Positions 43,856-58,439 of a stretch of 64,000 nucleotides of DNA are shown here, one piece after another. The number at the start of each line of letters is the position of its first letter. Positions within the stretch are counted from its first letter, which is position 1. The position numbers and the translations under genes are program-made. Source of the stretch: Actinomycetota bacterium (GTDB lineage Bacteria > Actinomycetota > CADDZG01 > JAHWKV01); contig JAUJPC010000002.1 of NCBI GenBank assembly GCA_030447305.1, positions 314,815-378,814 on the forward strand. The letters run 5' to 3'. The notes below the pieces were generated by a model. That model was given only the letters and a program-made list of their open reading frames with translations, ran no database searches and was not told the DNA's origin.

Positions 43856-44740
43856 ATGGCAGAAAAGGCACGCGATATCCGGCGGCGGATCCAAACGGTC
43901 GAGTCGACCAAGAAGATCACCAATGCCATGCAGCTCATCGCTGCCAGCCGCATCGCCAAGGCCCAGGCCAGGGCGGAACGGGCCCGCCCGTTTGCTCGGG
44001 CCATCGGGGAAATGATCGAGATGCTGGCCGGCGAGGCGAAGTCCTCACCGCTTCTGGCGGAACGGGACCCGGTTACAAACGTGGGCCTCATCGTCCTCAC
44101 CGGTGACCGGGGGCTGGCGGGCGCGTACAACTCCAACGTCCTGAAGGAAGCGCAGCGGGTGGCAGAGCGGCAGCGCCAGGCGGGCAGGACCGCCATGGTC
44201 ACCTCGGTGGGTCGCAAGGGGGCGAACTTCTTCAAGTTCCGGCAGGTACCCCTCGCAGCCGGGTTCTCGGGGATGAGCGACAAGCCGACCTACGCGGATG
44301 CCAAGACGATTGCCAAAGACATCATCGACAACTACGTGTCCGGCGAGCTCGACCTGGTGATGATCGCCTACACCGAGTTCCTGTCGGCCGCCGTGCAGCG
44401 GGCAAGGGTGGCCCAGATCCTTCCCGTGCCGAAGACCGAGAGCGACGACAAGAAGACCTCTGGGGATCCGTCCGCGGTGTTTGAGTTCGAGCCGGAGCCG
44501 GACCAGTTGCTGGACGCCCTGCTGCCTCGCTACGTCGAGACCAAGATTTATGGAGCACTTTTGGAATCGTCGACCTCGGAGCACGCCTCGAGAATGCGCG
44601 CAATGAAGAGCGCCACCGACAAGGCGGAAGAGCTGATCAAGAGCTACCAGCTGCGGGCGAACAAAGCCCGGCAGTCGGAGATCACCAACGAAATTGCGGA
44701 CATAGTGGGTGCTACCGAAGCCCTTAGCGGGAAAAAGTAG
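43856..44740 (+). CDS. atpG: ATP synthase F1 subunit gamma
   Basis: This 294-aa central rotor shaft has the N-terminal helix DIRRRIQTVESTKKITNAMQ and the C-terminal helix ending EIADIVGATEALSG. It also has a loop insertion (KTESDDKKTSGD) around 195-210 before the Rossmann-like domain ends. The extreme C-terminus lies in a short imperfect duplication (44720-44761). Confidence 0.95.
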   Translation: MAEKARDIRRRIQTVESTKKITNAMQLIAASRIAKAQARAERARPFARAIGEMIEMLAGEAKSSPLLAERDPVTNVGLIVLTGDRGLAGAYNSNVLKEAQRVAERQRQAGRTAMVTSVGRKGANFFKFRQVPLAAGFSGMSDKPTYADAKTIAKDIIDNYVSGELDLVMIAYTEFLSAAVQRARVAQILPVPKTESDDKKTSGDPSAVFEFEPEPDQLLDALLPRYVETKIYGALLESSTSEHASRMRAMKSATDKAEELIKSYQLRANKARQSEITNEIADIVGATEALSGKK

Positions 44741-44783
44741 GCCCTTAGCGGCAAGAGTGGCCCTGACAAGGTGGAGCAAGTAG

Positions 44784-46298
<1,515 letters not shown>

Positions 46299-46300
46299 GC

Positions 46301-46552
46301 GTGGCGACGCTGGAGGTTCAACTGGTCTCGGCCGAGGACGACCTCTACGTAGGACCGGCGGAGTTTATCTCCACGCAGACCGTGGAAGGATCCATCGGCA
46401 TCATGCCGGGGCACACGCCCATTCTGGCGCAGCTGCCGGCCGGTCAGGTGAAGATTGTCTCGGGCGGAACGGACCACAAGTTCCAGATCGAGGGCGGTTT
46501 CTTGACCCTAAAAGAGAACAAGGTCATCATCCTGGCCGAGCCGGAATCCTAG
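46301..46552 (+). CDS. atpC: ATP synthase F1 subunit epsilon, short form without C-terminal helices
   Basis: At 83 aa the protein holds only the N-terminal beta-sandwich (TLEVQLVSAEDDLYVGPAEF, GSIGIMPGHTPILAQLPAG, GGFLTLKENKVIILAE). Usual bacterial epsilon subunits are about 120-140 aa and end in two helices that can insert into F1 and block ATP hydrolysis. Those helices are absent, and the stop is followed at once by murA with no frameshifted remnant visible. It starts with GTG 2 bp after the atpD stop. Confidence 0.93.
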   Translation: MATLEVQLVSAEDDLYVGPAEFISTQTVEGSIGIMPGHTPILAQLPAGQVKIVSGGTDHKFQIEGGFLTLKENKVIILAEPES

Positions 46553-46586
46553 GGAATCGGTCTGACTTCGTGAACGGGGTTGGATT

Positions 46587-47858
46587 GTGAACTACCTGTC
46601 GATTGTTGGCGGCCAACGGCTCCAGGGCCGGGTGCAGATCTCGGGTGCCAAGAACTCGGCGCTGAAGCTGATGGCTGCGTCTCTGTTGGGACACGGTGAA
46701 ACCGTTCTCACCAACGTCCCTCGCATCAGTGACGTCTTCACGATGGTCGAGGTCCTTCAGCGCCTGGGTGCGACCGTCGCCTTCGACGGCGACGTCCTGC
46801 GGATCGACACCTCGGGTGAGATCAGCACCGTGGCGCCCTACGACCTGGTCCGCCGGATGCGGGCATCTATCAACGTGCTGGGGCCGCTGCTGGCGAGGTC
46901 GGGCCACGCCCGGGTGGCCATGCCGGGCGGCTGCAACATCGGCAGTCGCACGATCGACATGCACGAGGCCGGCCTGACGCAGCTCGGGGTGAAGTTCACG
47001 TTCGACCATGGCTACCTCGAGGGCATCGCCGAGAGGCTTCTCGGCAAGCGGGTGCTGCTCGAGTTCCCCAGCCGGGGCGCCACGGAGAACCTCATGACCG
47101 CCGCGGTTCTGGCGGAAGGCGTGACCGTTATCGAAAACGCGGCCCGGGAACCCGACATCATCGACCTGGCCAGCTTCCTGAACGCCATGGGCGCTGAGGT
47201 GTGGGGAGCCGGGACGTCGACCATCGAGATAACGGGTGTCCCGCGCATGCACTCCACGTCGTACAGAGTTTCTGCCGACCCCATCGAGGCGGGAACCTTC
47301 GCCCTTGCCGTGCTGACCACCGGCGGAGAAGCGGAGTTGGTCGGAGCTCAGCCGGAGACGATGGAGATCTTTCTGGAGAAGCTCGAGCTGGCCGGCGCCC
47401 AGTGGGCACCCATCGAGGATGGAATCCGGGTGTCCGGGGATCATCGAGCGCACGCTGTGGACTTCGCCACGCTGCCCTATCCGGGGTTCCCCACGGACCT
47501 GCAGCCGCAGATGATGGGCTACCTGATTACCGCCGAGGGCACCAGCATCGTCACCGAGAACGTGTTCGAGAACCGTTTTGCGCATGCGCAGGAGCTGGTG
47601 CGCATGGGCGCGGACATCCGAACCGAAGGCCACCACGCGGTGATCCGGGGTGTGCGGCGCCTGCAGGGGGCTCCGGTCAAGGGCTCGGATCTGCGGGCGG
47701 GTGCGGCACTTGTAGTGGCAGCCCTGGCGGCCGAGGGCCAGACCGAGGTGCATGACTTCCACCACGTGGAACGGGGCTACGAGGACTTTGCCGGAAAGCT
47801 TCGGGGCTTGGGAGCGTCGGTCGAGTTGGTCGAGGAAACCACGTCGCTGCCGGTTTAG
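46587..47858 (+). CDS. murA: UDP-N-acetylglucosamine 1-carboxyvinyltransferase
   Basis: This 423-aa enzyme transfers enolpyruvate to UDP-GlcNAc, the first committed step of peptidoglycan synthesis. K22/N23 (SGAKNSALKL) and the catalytic Cys C116 (MPGGCNIGSRTID) are present. The Cys means a fosfomycin-sensitive type, unlike mycobacteria, which have Asp. GTG 46587 follows atpC by 34 bp. Confidence 0.96.
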   Translation: MNYLSIVGGQRLQGRVQISGAKNSALKLMAASLLGHGETVLTNVPRISDVFTMVEVLQRLGATVAFDGDVLRIDTSGEISTVAPYDLVRRMRASINVLGPLLARSGHARVAMPGGCNIGSRTIDMHEAGLTQLGVKFTFDHGYLEGIAERLLGKRVLLEFPSRGATENLMTAAVLAEGVTVIENAAREPDIIDLASFLNAMGAEVWGAGTSTIEITGVPRMHSTSYRVSADPIEAGTFALAVLTTGGEAELVGAQPETMEIFLEKLELAGAQWAPIEDGIRVSGDHRAHAVDFATLPYPGFPTDLQPQMMGYLITAEGTSIVTENVFENRFAHAQELVRMGADIRTEGHHAVIRGVRRLQGAPVKGSDLRAGAALVVAALAAEGQTEVHDFHHVERGYEDFAGKLRGLGASVELVEETTSLPV

Positions 47859-47871
47859 AGCACAGTTTCTA

Positions 47872-48171
47872 TTACAGGCCTTTTCGGATGAGCCAGTACA
47901 CGTAGAGGCCCGCGATCAACACCACAACCATCGCGATCGGTGCAATAGCGCTGATGATCCGGTCCCCGCGGGTCCGGACCGGTCGAGGGATGTCTTCGCC
48001 GGGTGATTCGTAAGGCGGCAAGACGGTGTGCGACGAGGCGGCCGCCGTCGGCACTGCCTCAGGCGTACCGCCAGTTGCCGGGGTTGCGGTTAGCAATGGC
48101 ATCAGAACAAGCAAAGCCGTCCAATGCTCGCCCGCCCTGTGCCGGCGCCAGGGTCGGGAGGTCAATCGCAA
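47872..48171 (-). CDS. hypothetical small secreted/membrane protein
   Basis: This frame of up to 99 aa has a possible signal peptide (Arg-rich start, then LLVLMPLLTATPATGG), a Pro/Thr-rich middle and a C-terminal helix (AIAPIAMVVVLIAGLYVYWLI) with a basic end. The start (TTG 48171) has no Shine-Dalgarno, so it may begin further in. No known family. Confidence 0.4.
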   Translation of the reverse strand: MRLTSRPWRRHRAGEHWTALLVLMPLLTATPATGGTPEAVPTAAASSHTVLPPYESPGEDIPRPVRTRGDRIISAIAPIAMVVVLIAGLYVYWLIRKGL

Positions 48172-48394
48172 GCACGGACACCACGCCCGCCGGCTGGATC
48201 AATTCGACAGATCCCTGACGGCCGGAGCGGTATCCGGGTTCGATGTGTATTCCGCCTCGTTATCCAGCAGATGGTCACTGCAGGTTCCGCCGTCTCATAA
48301 GCCGCGGCGCCCCTGCATGAGCTCTCCGAGAGTACGCTCATGGGGTCAGACGAGATCAAAGACGACGGAACGGAATACTTTGTGAGTGACGCCG
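48172..48394. other. intergenic stretch, nothing recognised
   Basis: Both strands lack a convincing gene, hairpin or promoter, apart from leader space for the flanking minus-strand genes. Confidence 0.4.
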
Positions 48395-48937
48395 TTAGGC
48401 GCCTGAGGTATTTTTGTCGTCCCCGCCGCTGAGCTTGTCGACGAGCTTGGACTCCCACTTCATGCCTTCGTCGTCCGACATGATACCGGCCGCCTTCTGC
48501 CCGGTGGTCAACTCGTCCCCTTCTTCGGAGGAGTCGGTGGCCTTGAAGACGCTGGCGAGCTTCTCGCCCGCACTCGCGTCGTCGCCTGAGTGGCTCTGCT
48601 TCTCCCTGAGCACCTCGTCGGCTGTATCCTGAGCCGCGGCCTGCTGCTCTCCCGATGGAGCACTGGTTCCGGCGGCCACCGCGCCGGGGCCACTCGGGGC
48701 CGACTCTGACTCATCTCCCTCTCCGGAGGGAGGCCCGCCTTGGGCCACGGATTCGTCGGCCTCACTCTCTACGCCGCCTCCTCCACCGTAGGTTCCGCCG
48801 AACTCGGCCTTCGCCCGCTCGGCAGCCTCTACGCCCTCTTCTAGTGGAACTCGCGGGAACTCCTGCTGCGGCTCGCCCTGCGACTCGCCGGAGGGACTGC
48901 CGCCACTGCTCTCTCGGATCTCCTGATCCATATCCAT
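48395..48937 (-). CDS. acidic low-complexity hypothetical protein
   Basis: This 180-aa, strongly acidic, Gly/Ser/Glu-rich protein has no membrane helix and is probably largely disordered. A more ordered C-terminal segment (ELTTGQKAAGIMSDDEGMKW, then a Lys/Asp end) may bind a partner. ATG 48937 has GGAAGG just upstream. No family is recognised. It is divergent from the cysteine desulfurase gene. Confidence 0.55.
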   Translation of the reverse strand: MDMDQEIRESSGGSPSGESQGEPQQEFPRVPLEEGVEAAERAKAEFGGTYGGGGGVESEADESVAQGGPPSGEGDESESAPSGPGAVAAGTSAPSGEQQAAAQDTADEVLREKQSHSGDDASAGEKLASVFKATDSSEEGDELTTGQKAAGIMSDDEGMKWESKLVDKLSGGDDKNTSGA

Positions 48938-49052
48938 GCGCCTTCCTTTCTTCCGCATTATGGAATTGGCCGTTGTAAACCTTCCCCTTACCTACCCGTA
49001 GGTACAGTGCGTGAAACAGTGGCACGGGCGTAACGGGGTGCTGGTGAGGCCC

Positions 49053-49058
49053 TAGAAT
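49053..49058 (+). promoter_or_regulatory. putative -10 (TAGAAT) of a leaderless desulfurase mRNA
   Basis: TAGAAT lies 8 nt upstream of ATG 49067 with no Shine-Dalgarno. It would drive the desulfurase-mnmA-ligA unit. Confidence 0.5.
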
Positions 49059-49066
49059 AAGAACGC

Positions 49067-50232
49067 ATGATTTACCTCGATTACGCCGCGACAACCCCGA
49101 TGATAGACGAGGTCATCACCGCCATGCTGCCCTACCAGCAGCAGTTTTTCGGCAACCCGTCGAGCGTCTACGCGGCGGGCCGCCAGGCGAAGAAGGGCCT
49201 GGAGGAGGCCAGGGAGAAGGTGGCGGATGCCATCGGTGCCCAACCGGCTGAGATCATCTTCACCGCCGGCGGCACGGAGGCCGACAACCTGGCCCTCAAG
49301 GGTGCCGTCGCGAAGGCGGATCCCCGCCGCAGGCACGTCATCACCACCTCCATTGAGCACCATGCCGTTCTGCACTCTGCCGAGTGGCTGGAGCGCCAGG
49401 GATATCGCGTGACCTTTCTGCCTGTGGACAACAACGGGATTGTGAGCCTGGACGCCCTGAAGGCATCGCTGTCGCCGGAGACCGCTCTGGTCTCGGTCAT
49501 GCTCGCCAACAACGAGGTCGGCACCGTCCAGCCGGTGCGCGAGGTGGTCGATATCGTCAAGGCACACAGCCGGGCGCTGGTGCACACCGACGCGGTGCAG
49601 GGACTGGGCAAGGTTCCGGTCGACGTCGAGGATCTCGGAGTCGACATGGCGGCATTCGCCGCTCATAAGCTCGGTGGACCTAAGGGCGTCGGCGTTCTCT
49701 ACCTGCGCAGCAAGACCTCCATTGCCCCCCAGCTCCACGGCGGAGGCCAGGAGCGGGGGCTGCGCAGCGGCACCCCGAACGTCGCCGCCATCGTGGGTTT
49801 CGGGACGGCGGCTGAGATATCGGCTTCCGAGGTGGCCGAGGTGAGTCAGCAGCTGTCGGACATACGGGACCGCCTTCAGGAGTCCATCCTTCGGGCCATC
49901 CCCGACGTCACGGTCAATGGGGCGGAGGGACCTCGGGTGCCGGGGACGCTCAGCGTGTGCATCCGGGGAGTGGAGGGCGAATCCCTTCTGCTGATGCTCG
50001 ACTCAAAGGGCGTCGCAGCTTCCAGCGGCTCAGCCTGTGCATCCGGCTCACTCGAGCCCTCCCACGTGCTGATGGCGATGGGGGTGTCGCCCGAGACCGC
50101 CCATGGGTCGCTGCGGCTCTCGCTGGGCCGGGGAAGCGTGGACCTGGACGTAAAGGCGGTCGTGGAGACCCTGCGCCAGGTCGTGACGCGGCTTCGGTCC
50201 ATCGCCCCCCGCTTCGCAAAGACCGCCAGTTA

Positions 50233-50233
<1 letters not shown>
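49067..50233 (+). CDS. IscS/NifS-type (group I) cysteine desulfurase
   Basis: This 388-aa PLP enzyme has the N-terminal IYLDYAATTPM, the PLP Lys in FAAHKLGGPKGVGVLYL and the catalytic Cys in the flexible loop SSGSACASGSLEPSHVL, typical of IscS. It overlaps mnmA (TAATG), so it most likely supplies sulfur for tRNA 2-thiouridine, separate from SufS. Confidence 0.94.
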
Positions 50234-53958
<3,725 letters not shown>

Positions 53959-53988
53959 TTGTCCTCCTCCCGGCACTCAGCTAATGAA

Positions 53989-54020
53989 GAAACCCCCGCC
54001 CTAACCGCGACGGGGGTTTC
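53989..54020 (-). terminator. terminator after the superoxide dismutase gene
   Basis: A perfect 10-bp inverted repeat GAAACCCCCG/CGGGGGTTTC with a 12-nt loop lies 17 nt downstream of the dismutase stop and upstream of the next minus-strand gene. Confidence 0.75.
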
Positions 54021-54036
54021 TTGAGAAAGTTCTGCT

Positions 54037-54720
54037 TTACCGCTCCAGCACCCGGCCCTTGAACATGCCGGTCTTGATGGCGACGTCTTCGACGTTGCCG
54101 TAGTTGTCCTCGACCTGCTTCCAGTTGACGACGTTCCAAAAGGCGTCGATGTAGTCCGGGCGGCGGTTCTGGTACTTGAGGTAGTAGGCGTGCTCCCACA
54201 GGTCCAGACCCAGAATGGGAGTGTGCCCGCCCATCACCGGAGAATCCTGGTTCGGCAGGCTGAGCACCAGTAGCTTCTTCTGGTCCTTCGTCTTCCGCTC
54301 CCCGGCGGCGATCACGATCCACGCCCAGCCGCTTCCGAAGTGGTTGACGGCGGTCTGCTTGAAGACCTCCTTGAGCTGGCTGAATGAGCCGTACTGCATT
54401 TCGACAGCCGATCCAAGTGGACCTCGGGGCTCGGTGTCTTCCGGGTTGGGGGTCAGGATCTTCCAGAACATACTGTGGTTGGCGTGACCGCCCCCGTGGT
54501 TGCGAACGGGCTTTTGGATCCGCTCCGGCAGGTTCGCATAGTCCTCGAGCAACTCCTCCACCGTCTTCTCGGACAGGCTCTCGCCTTCCATGGCGGCGTT
54601 GAGCTTGTCGATGTAGGTCTGGTGGTGCTTGCGGTGGTGCACCTCCATCGTCTCAGCGTCGATGTGAGGCTCGAGTGCGTCATACGCGTACGGCAGGTCG
54701 GGCAGAGTGTACTTTCCCAT
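54037..54720 (-). CDS. sodA: superoxide dismutase, Mn type
   Basis: This 227-aa Fe/Mn-family dismutase has metal ligands in [21 protein letters not shown] and [21 protein letters not shown] (Asp and His). The NQDSPVMGG segment has the Gln typical of Mn rather than Fe enzymes. ATG 54720 has GGGGAG upstream, and a longer frame is not conserved. The protein is probably cytosolic, as there is no signal peptide. Confidence 0.94.
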   Translation of the reverse strand: MGKYTLPDLPYAYDALEPHIDAETMEVHHRKHHQTYIDKLNAAMEGESLSEKTVEELLEDYANLPERIQKPVRNHGGGHANHSMFWKILTPNPEDTEPRGPLGSAVEMQYGSFSQLKEVFKQTAVNHFGSGWAWIVIAAGERKTKDQKKLLVLSLPNQDSPVMGGHTPILGLDLWEHAYYLKYQNRRPDYIDAFWNVVNWKQVEDNYGNVEDVAIKTGMFKGRVLER

Positions 54721-54818
54721 CTGATTCTCCCCTTTTTTGTGGCGGGCTCGGCCACGTCGCCGCCCAAGAAATCGTGTGATCCACGGTAAATCTACCCCAA
54801 ACCGGTGCTTGGGCAATC

Positions 54819-55298
54819 TCAGGCGTCGCCCAAGGTGTGCAAAAGGATCCGTACCGCTTGTGCAGGAGAGGCGGCGGCGGGGATGGGGGCCGTTGCGTCT
54901 CCGACAGAGGCACTCCAGGTCCCCACGCCGGCGATCGGCTTGTCCAGCTTCAGCGCCAGGGCAATCTCCGACAGGGTGCCGAATCCCCCGCCGACGGCGA
55001 GCACCGCATCACTGCTGCGCACCACCAGCGCGTTGCGCATCTCACCCATTCCGGTCGGAATGGACATGTCGAGGTACCGGTTGCCCTCATAGCGCGAGGC
55101 GCCGGGCAGGATTCCCAACGTCAGCCCGCCGGCCTGCTTGGCTCCCCGGCACGCCGCTTCCATTGCGCCCGCTCCGCCGCCGGTGACCAGGATCGCGCCG
55201 GCCCGCGCGACGCACGCTCCCGCTTCCTCGGCGACCCTCAGTACCTCCGGCGACGCGTCGGAAGGGCCGATGATACTGATGTAGGTTTGCGGAGTCAC
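54819..55298 (-). CDS. TIGR00725/LOG-like Rossmann protein
   Basis: This 159-aa protein resembles LOG/SLOG nucleotide-binding folds: [32 protein letters not shown] and [21 protein letters not shown]. The function is unknown; relatives bind nucleotides or hydrolyse nucleoside monophosphates. GTG 55298 has GGAGG 4 nt upstream. It is a second LOG-like gene, only distantly similar to the one at 3492. Confidence 0.8.
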   Translation of the reverse strand: MTPQTYISIIGPSDASPEVLRVAEEAGACVARAGAILVTGGGAGAMEAACRGAKQAGGLTLGILPGASRYEGNRYLDMSIPTGMGEMRNALVVRSSDAVLAVGGGFGTLSEIALALKLDKPIAGVGTWSASVGDATAPIPAAASPAQAVRILLHTLGDA

Positions 55299-55366
55299 CG
55301 GACCTCCCGGGCTTCAGCGAGAGTTGCGATGTTTATATTAGGCAGCCGGTCGAAACGCGGAGGGGC

Positions 55367-56209
55367 ATGATGTTGAACGCGGGGCTCGCGGGGAAGCGGT
55401 ACCCCGCGTCGACCTACGAGGTGACGGCCGACGCCATTCGCAGGTATGCCCAGGCCACCAACGACCTCAACCCCGTGGTGAACTCCGACAATCCGATCGC
55501 GCCGCCCTCCTTCCCCTGCGTTATGGGCATCGCCCAGCTGAACCAAGTGATGTACGACCCCGGGCTGGGAGTGGACATGGCAATGCTGGTCCACGCGCGC
55601 CAAGAGCACCGGCTCTTCGCACCGATCAAGGCGGGCGACCGGATGGAGGTTTCAACTCTATTGGAGGAGGTGGACCTTGCCGACGTCGGTCATACCTTCA
55701 CCGTTGCCACCTCTCTCATCAACCAGAATGGCGATTTGGCCGGTGAGGCGAGGAGCACGATGTTCATCAGGCGCACCGGAAAGGTCAAGGCTTCACCGGA
55801 GAAGACTGAGCGGGGCGAACCGGTTTTCGAAGCCACCGAGGAGGTGACCGAGGACCAGGCCACCCGTTATGCGGAGGCCTCCGGCGACCACAACCCAATC
55901 CACCTGGATCCACAAGTGGCCAGAGGCGCCGGATTTCCGGGCGTGATCCTGCACGGCATGTGCACTATGGCCTTTGCTTCCAAGGCTCTGGTCGACCGCC
56001 TTGCCGGCGGCGATCCCTCCCGGGTCAGGCTGCTGGGGGTCGAGTTCTCCCGGCCGGTGTTTCCCGGCCAGACGCTTATCACAAGGGCGTGGCGGCTCGA
56101 TAGCGGTGGCACCGGCGAGGGCGCAGCGGCATACGGGTTCGAGACGGTCAACTCCCGAGGTTCGGCGGTGTTGAAGTCCGGCCGGGTTGAGATTGTTGAC
56201 TCTGGATAA
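55367..56209 (+). CDS. MaoC-family double-hotdog dehydratase
   Basis: This 280-aa protein has an N-terminal FAS1-type dehydratase hotdog (about 5-135) without the full catalytic motif. A C-terminal MaoC hotdog (about 150-278) carries the hydratase motif YAEASGDHNPIHLD...GVILHGMC (Asp and His). It probably hydrates or dehydrates enoyl-/3-hydroxyacyl thioesters. In relatives such as HadAB the two halves are separate proteins. The neighbours do not reveal its pathway. Confidence 0.85.
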   Translation: MMLNAGLAGKRYPASTYEVTADAIRRYAQATNDLNPVVNSDNPIAPPSFPCVMGIAQLNQVMYDPGLGVDMAMLVHARQEHRLFAPIKAGDRMEVSTLLEEVDLADVGHTFTVATSLINQNGDLAGEARSTMFIRRTGKVKASPEKTERGEPVFEATEEVTEDQATRYAEASGDHNPIHLDPQVARGAGFPGVILHGMCTMAFASKALVDRLAGGDPSRVRLLGVEFSRPVFPGQTLITRAWRLDSGGTGEGAAAYGFETVNSRGSAVLKSGRVEIVDSG

Positions 56210-56282
56210 CAGCTTTGTCCCTGGATTTGGTCAACCCTGACGTTATAGTGAGTTCGTCCACGACAGAAACGGGCTTCTTAGC

Positions 56283-56867
56283 GTGAGTTTTCTCAGAAAT
56301 GCGCTCATCTACCTCGGCTTTGTCGAGGACGACCTCCAGGGCGAGATAGCGTCCTACGGGGACCCTCAGGCCCGGCGGACGGCTCGTCAGCAGGAGCAGG
56401 AACGCTACGAACCGCAGGTTCGGGCCTACGACGAGCGCTGGGAGGGCTCTTCCTCACGTTCCTATGAGGAACCCCGGGCGTACGAGACTACCCGGGCCTA
56501 CGAGTACGAGGAGCCTCGCGAGCCCAGGCAGATCCGTTCGCCGCAGGGCCCGGAACCGCTCGCGTCGGTGCACCAGTTCCCGCCCAGGTCCATGGGCCAG
56601 ATGCACATCGTTCGTCCGGAATCCTACGGCGACGCTCAACAGATCGGTGACCGCATGCGCAGAGGCCTGCCGGTGATCGTCAACCTCGAGGAAGCAGAGA
56701 GCGAGCTGGCCCGCCGCATCGTCGCCTTTGCCAGCGGGCTGGTCTACGGACTGGACGGCAATCTACAGAAACTCTCCCGCCGCATCTACCTGATCACCCC
56801 TGCCGAGATGGAAGTGTCCTCGGAGGACAAGCGCCGTTTGGCGGAAGATACGGGCCTCAGTTTCTAG
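56283..56867 (+). CDS. sepF: cell division protein SepF
   Basis: This 194-aa FtsZ-binding membrane anchor has an N-terminal amphipathic helix (LRNALIYLGFVEDD), a charged, Arg/Tyr-rich linker and the C-terminal SepF domain (about 98-190; VIVNLEEAESELARRIVAFASG, GLDGNLQKLSRRIYLITP). GTG 56283. It lies away from ftsZ/ylm genes, which are not in the window. A TATAGT at 56243-56248 could be its -10. Confidence 0.94.
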   Translation: MSFLRNALIYLGFVEDDLQGEIASYGDPQARRTARQQEQERYEPQVRAYDERWEGSSSRSYEEPRAYETTRAYEYEEPREPRQIRSPQGPEPLASVHQFPPRSMGQMHIVRPESYGDAQQIGDRMRRGLPVIVNLEEAESELARRIVAFASGLVYGLDGNLQKLSRRIYLITPAEMEVSSEDKRRLAEDTGLSF

Positions 56868-56878
56868 CGCGGACCTTA

Positions 56879-57877
56879 CTAAGTTCGCAGCACCGCAGCC
56901 CCCCCCACGTTGCCCGTCGCCAGAGCCGCCAGCGCTTTGTCTGCCTTCTCCAGGGGAAACGACTGAGTCGAGATAGCAAGTTGAATCCGGCCGGCCAGGT
57001 CCAGAAACTCGTCTCCGTCTCTTCGGGTGTTGGCCGTGATGGTTGTGAGAGTCTTCTCGTTGAACAGGTCCCGCTGATAGTCGAGCTGTCCGGGGGCTGT
57101 CACGTGGATTCCGGCGACCGCCAGTGTTCCCGAACGATCCAGCGCAGACAGAATGACCGGTATCAAGTTTCCGGCCGGCGCAAACAGGATGGCTGAGTCC
57201 AGTGGCCGGGGAGGCGGTTTATCGGCATCGCTCGCGGATGCGACCCCCAGCTCCAGCGCCAGGCGCTGAGCGGCCTTCGAACGAGTCCCCACGTGGACCG
57301 TTGCTCCCTCCGCCAGCGCCACCTGCGCTGCGATGTGGCCCGACGCGCCGAATCCGTAAATACCCAGATGCCCTCCGCGCGGCAGCTGGGAACGCCGCAG
57401 TCCCCGGTATCCGATGATCCCGGCGCAGAGCAGGGGAGCGGCATGCTCGTCGTCGAAACTCTCCGGAAGCCGGTAGGCGTAGTCGTCGGGTACCAGCGCA
57501 TACTCGGCATATCCTCCGTCGGCGTCCCAGCCGGTGAATCGGGGACTCAGACACAGGTTCTCGTCGCCGCGAAGGCAGAAACGGCATTTGCCGCAGGTGT
57601 GGCGCAACCAGGCAATGCCGACCCGCTCCCCAATGCTGAATCGCCCGGTGCCCGGCCCCAGGGCGTCGATCACTCCCACCACCTCATGTCCCGGGACCAC
57701 TCCGGGCTTGTGGACCGGAAGGTCTCCCTCTGCCACGTGCAGGTCCGTGCGGCAAATTCCGCACGCCGACACCTTCACCCGTATCTCGCCGGGCCCGGGC
57801 TCAGGCGGGTCCACCTCGACCCATTCCAGCGGTCCGGACCGGACGGGCCCCGGGCGCCGGACCTTCCATGCGTGCAT
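56879..57877 (-). CDS. zinc-dependent alcohol dehydrogenase family protein
   Basis: This 332-aa MDR-family dehydrogenase has catalytic zinc ligands C39 (ACGICRTDLH) and H64 (PGHEVVG) and a structural zinc site C95, C98, C101, C109 (CGKCRFCLRGDENLC). The cofactor-binding stretch is GHLGIYGFGASGHIAAQVAL. ATG 57877 is preferred over TTG 57883. The substrate is unknown. It is convergent with sepF, 11 bp apart. Confidence 0.9.
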   Translation of the reverse strand: MHAWKVRRPGPVRSGPLEWVEVDPPEPGPGEIRVKVSACGICRTDLHVAEGDLPVHKPGVVPGHEVVGVIDALGPGTGRFSIGERVGIAWLRHTCGKCRFCLRGDENLCLSPRFTGWDADGGYAEYALVPDDYAYRLPESFDDEHAAPLLCAGIIGYRGLRRSQLPRGGHLGIYGFGASGHIAAQVALAEGATVHVGTRSKAAQRLALELGVASASDADKPPPRPLDSAILFAPAGNLIPVILSALDRSGTLAVAGIHVTAPGQLDYQRDLFNEKTLTTITANTRRDGDEFLDLAGRIQLAISTQSFPLEKADKALAALATGNVGGAAVLRT

Positions 57878-57986
57878 CGTCAAATTGTGCAGTTCCCGGC
57901 CGCTTTGTGCCGTACAGGCACATTTCCGGGCACTTTGAGCGCCCGATTGCCACCGTTTTTCCCCAACTCGTTGCTAACGTCTCCTC

Positions 57987-58439
57987 ATGAGGTTGCAAAG
58001 GACCGGTGCGACGCTTCGGCGCGTCATGCTCCTGGCACTCGCCTGTGCGGTGGGACTGCTGGTTGCTTCGTCATGCCAGAGGACGGACGACGGAGCAGAG
58101 GAGCGGCTGTCGAAGATGGAATCCTCGATCGCCCGGGTCAACGGACTGGCCACTCAGGTCCAGACTCTGGAGGGCAAGGACCAGGGAATTGAGGGCCGGG
58201 TCGCCACGCTTGACCAGTCGCTAAACCAGTCCGTCGCCGAGCTGGAGGGCAGCATCAACGAGCTTTCGAAGAAGGTTGCCGCGTCCAGCGGCTCCCACGC
58301 CGAGCTGCGCAAGAAGATCGACGCGGTCTCCGGACAGGTGGGCTCGGTCAGCTCCAAGGTCAGCTCCGTGGAGCAGAAGATCTCTCTACTCGAGACCCGC
58401 TACAACGACCACCTCCGCAAGTATCACAGCGGCGGATGA
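57987..58439 (+). CDS. putative coiled-coil lipoprotein, cotranscribed with PASTA kinase
   Basis: This 150-aa protein has a signal peptide (RRVMLLALACAVGLLVASSC) with a Cys that fits a permissive lipobox. An all-helical region of heptad repeats of Leu, Ile, Val and Ser follows (about 40-140), Lpp/SlyX-like, and then a His/Gly-rich end. TAACGT lies 6 nt upstream of the ATG. Its stop overlaps the kinase ATG (ATGA), so it may be a wall-side partner for the kinase; that is inference. Confidence 0.7.
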   Translation: MRLQRTGATLRRVMLLALACAVGLLVASSCQRTDDGAEERLSKMESSIARVNGLATQVQTLEGKDQGIEGRVATLDQSLNQSVAELEGSINELSKKVAASSGSHAELRKKIDAVSGQVGSVSSKVSSVEQKISLLETRYNDHLRKYHSGG

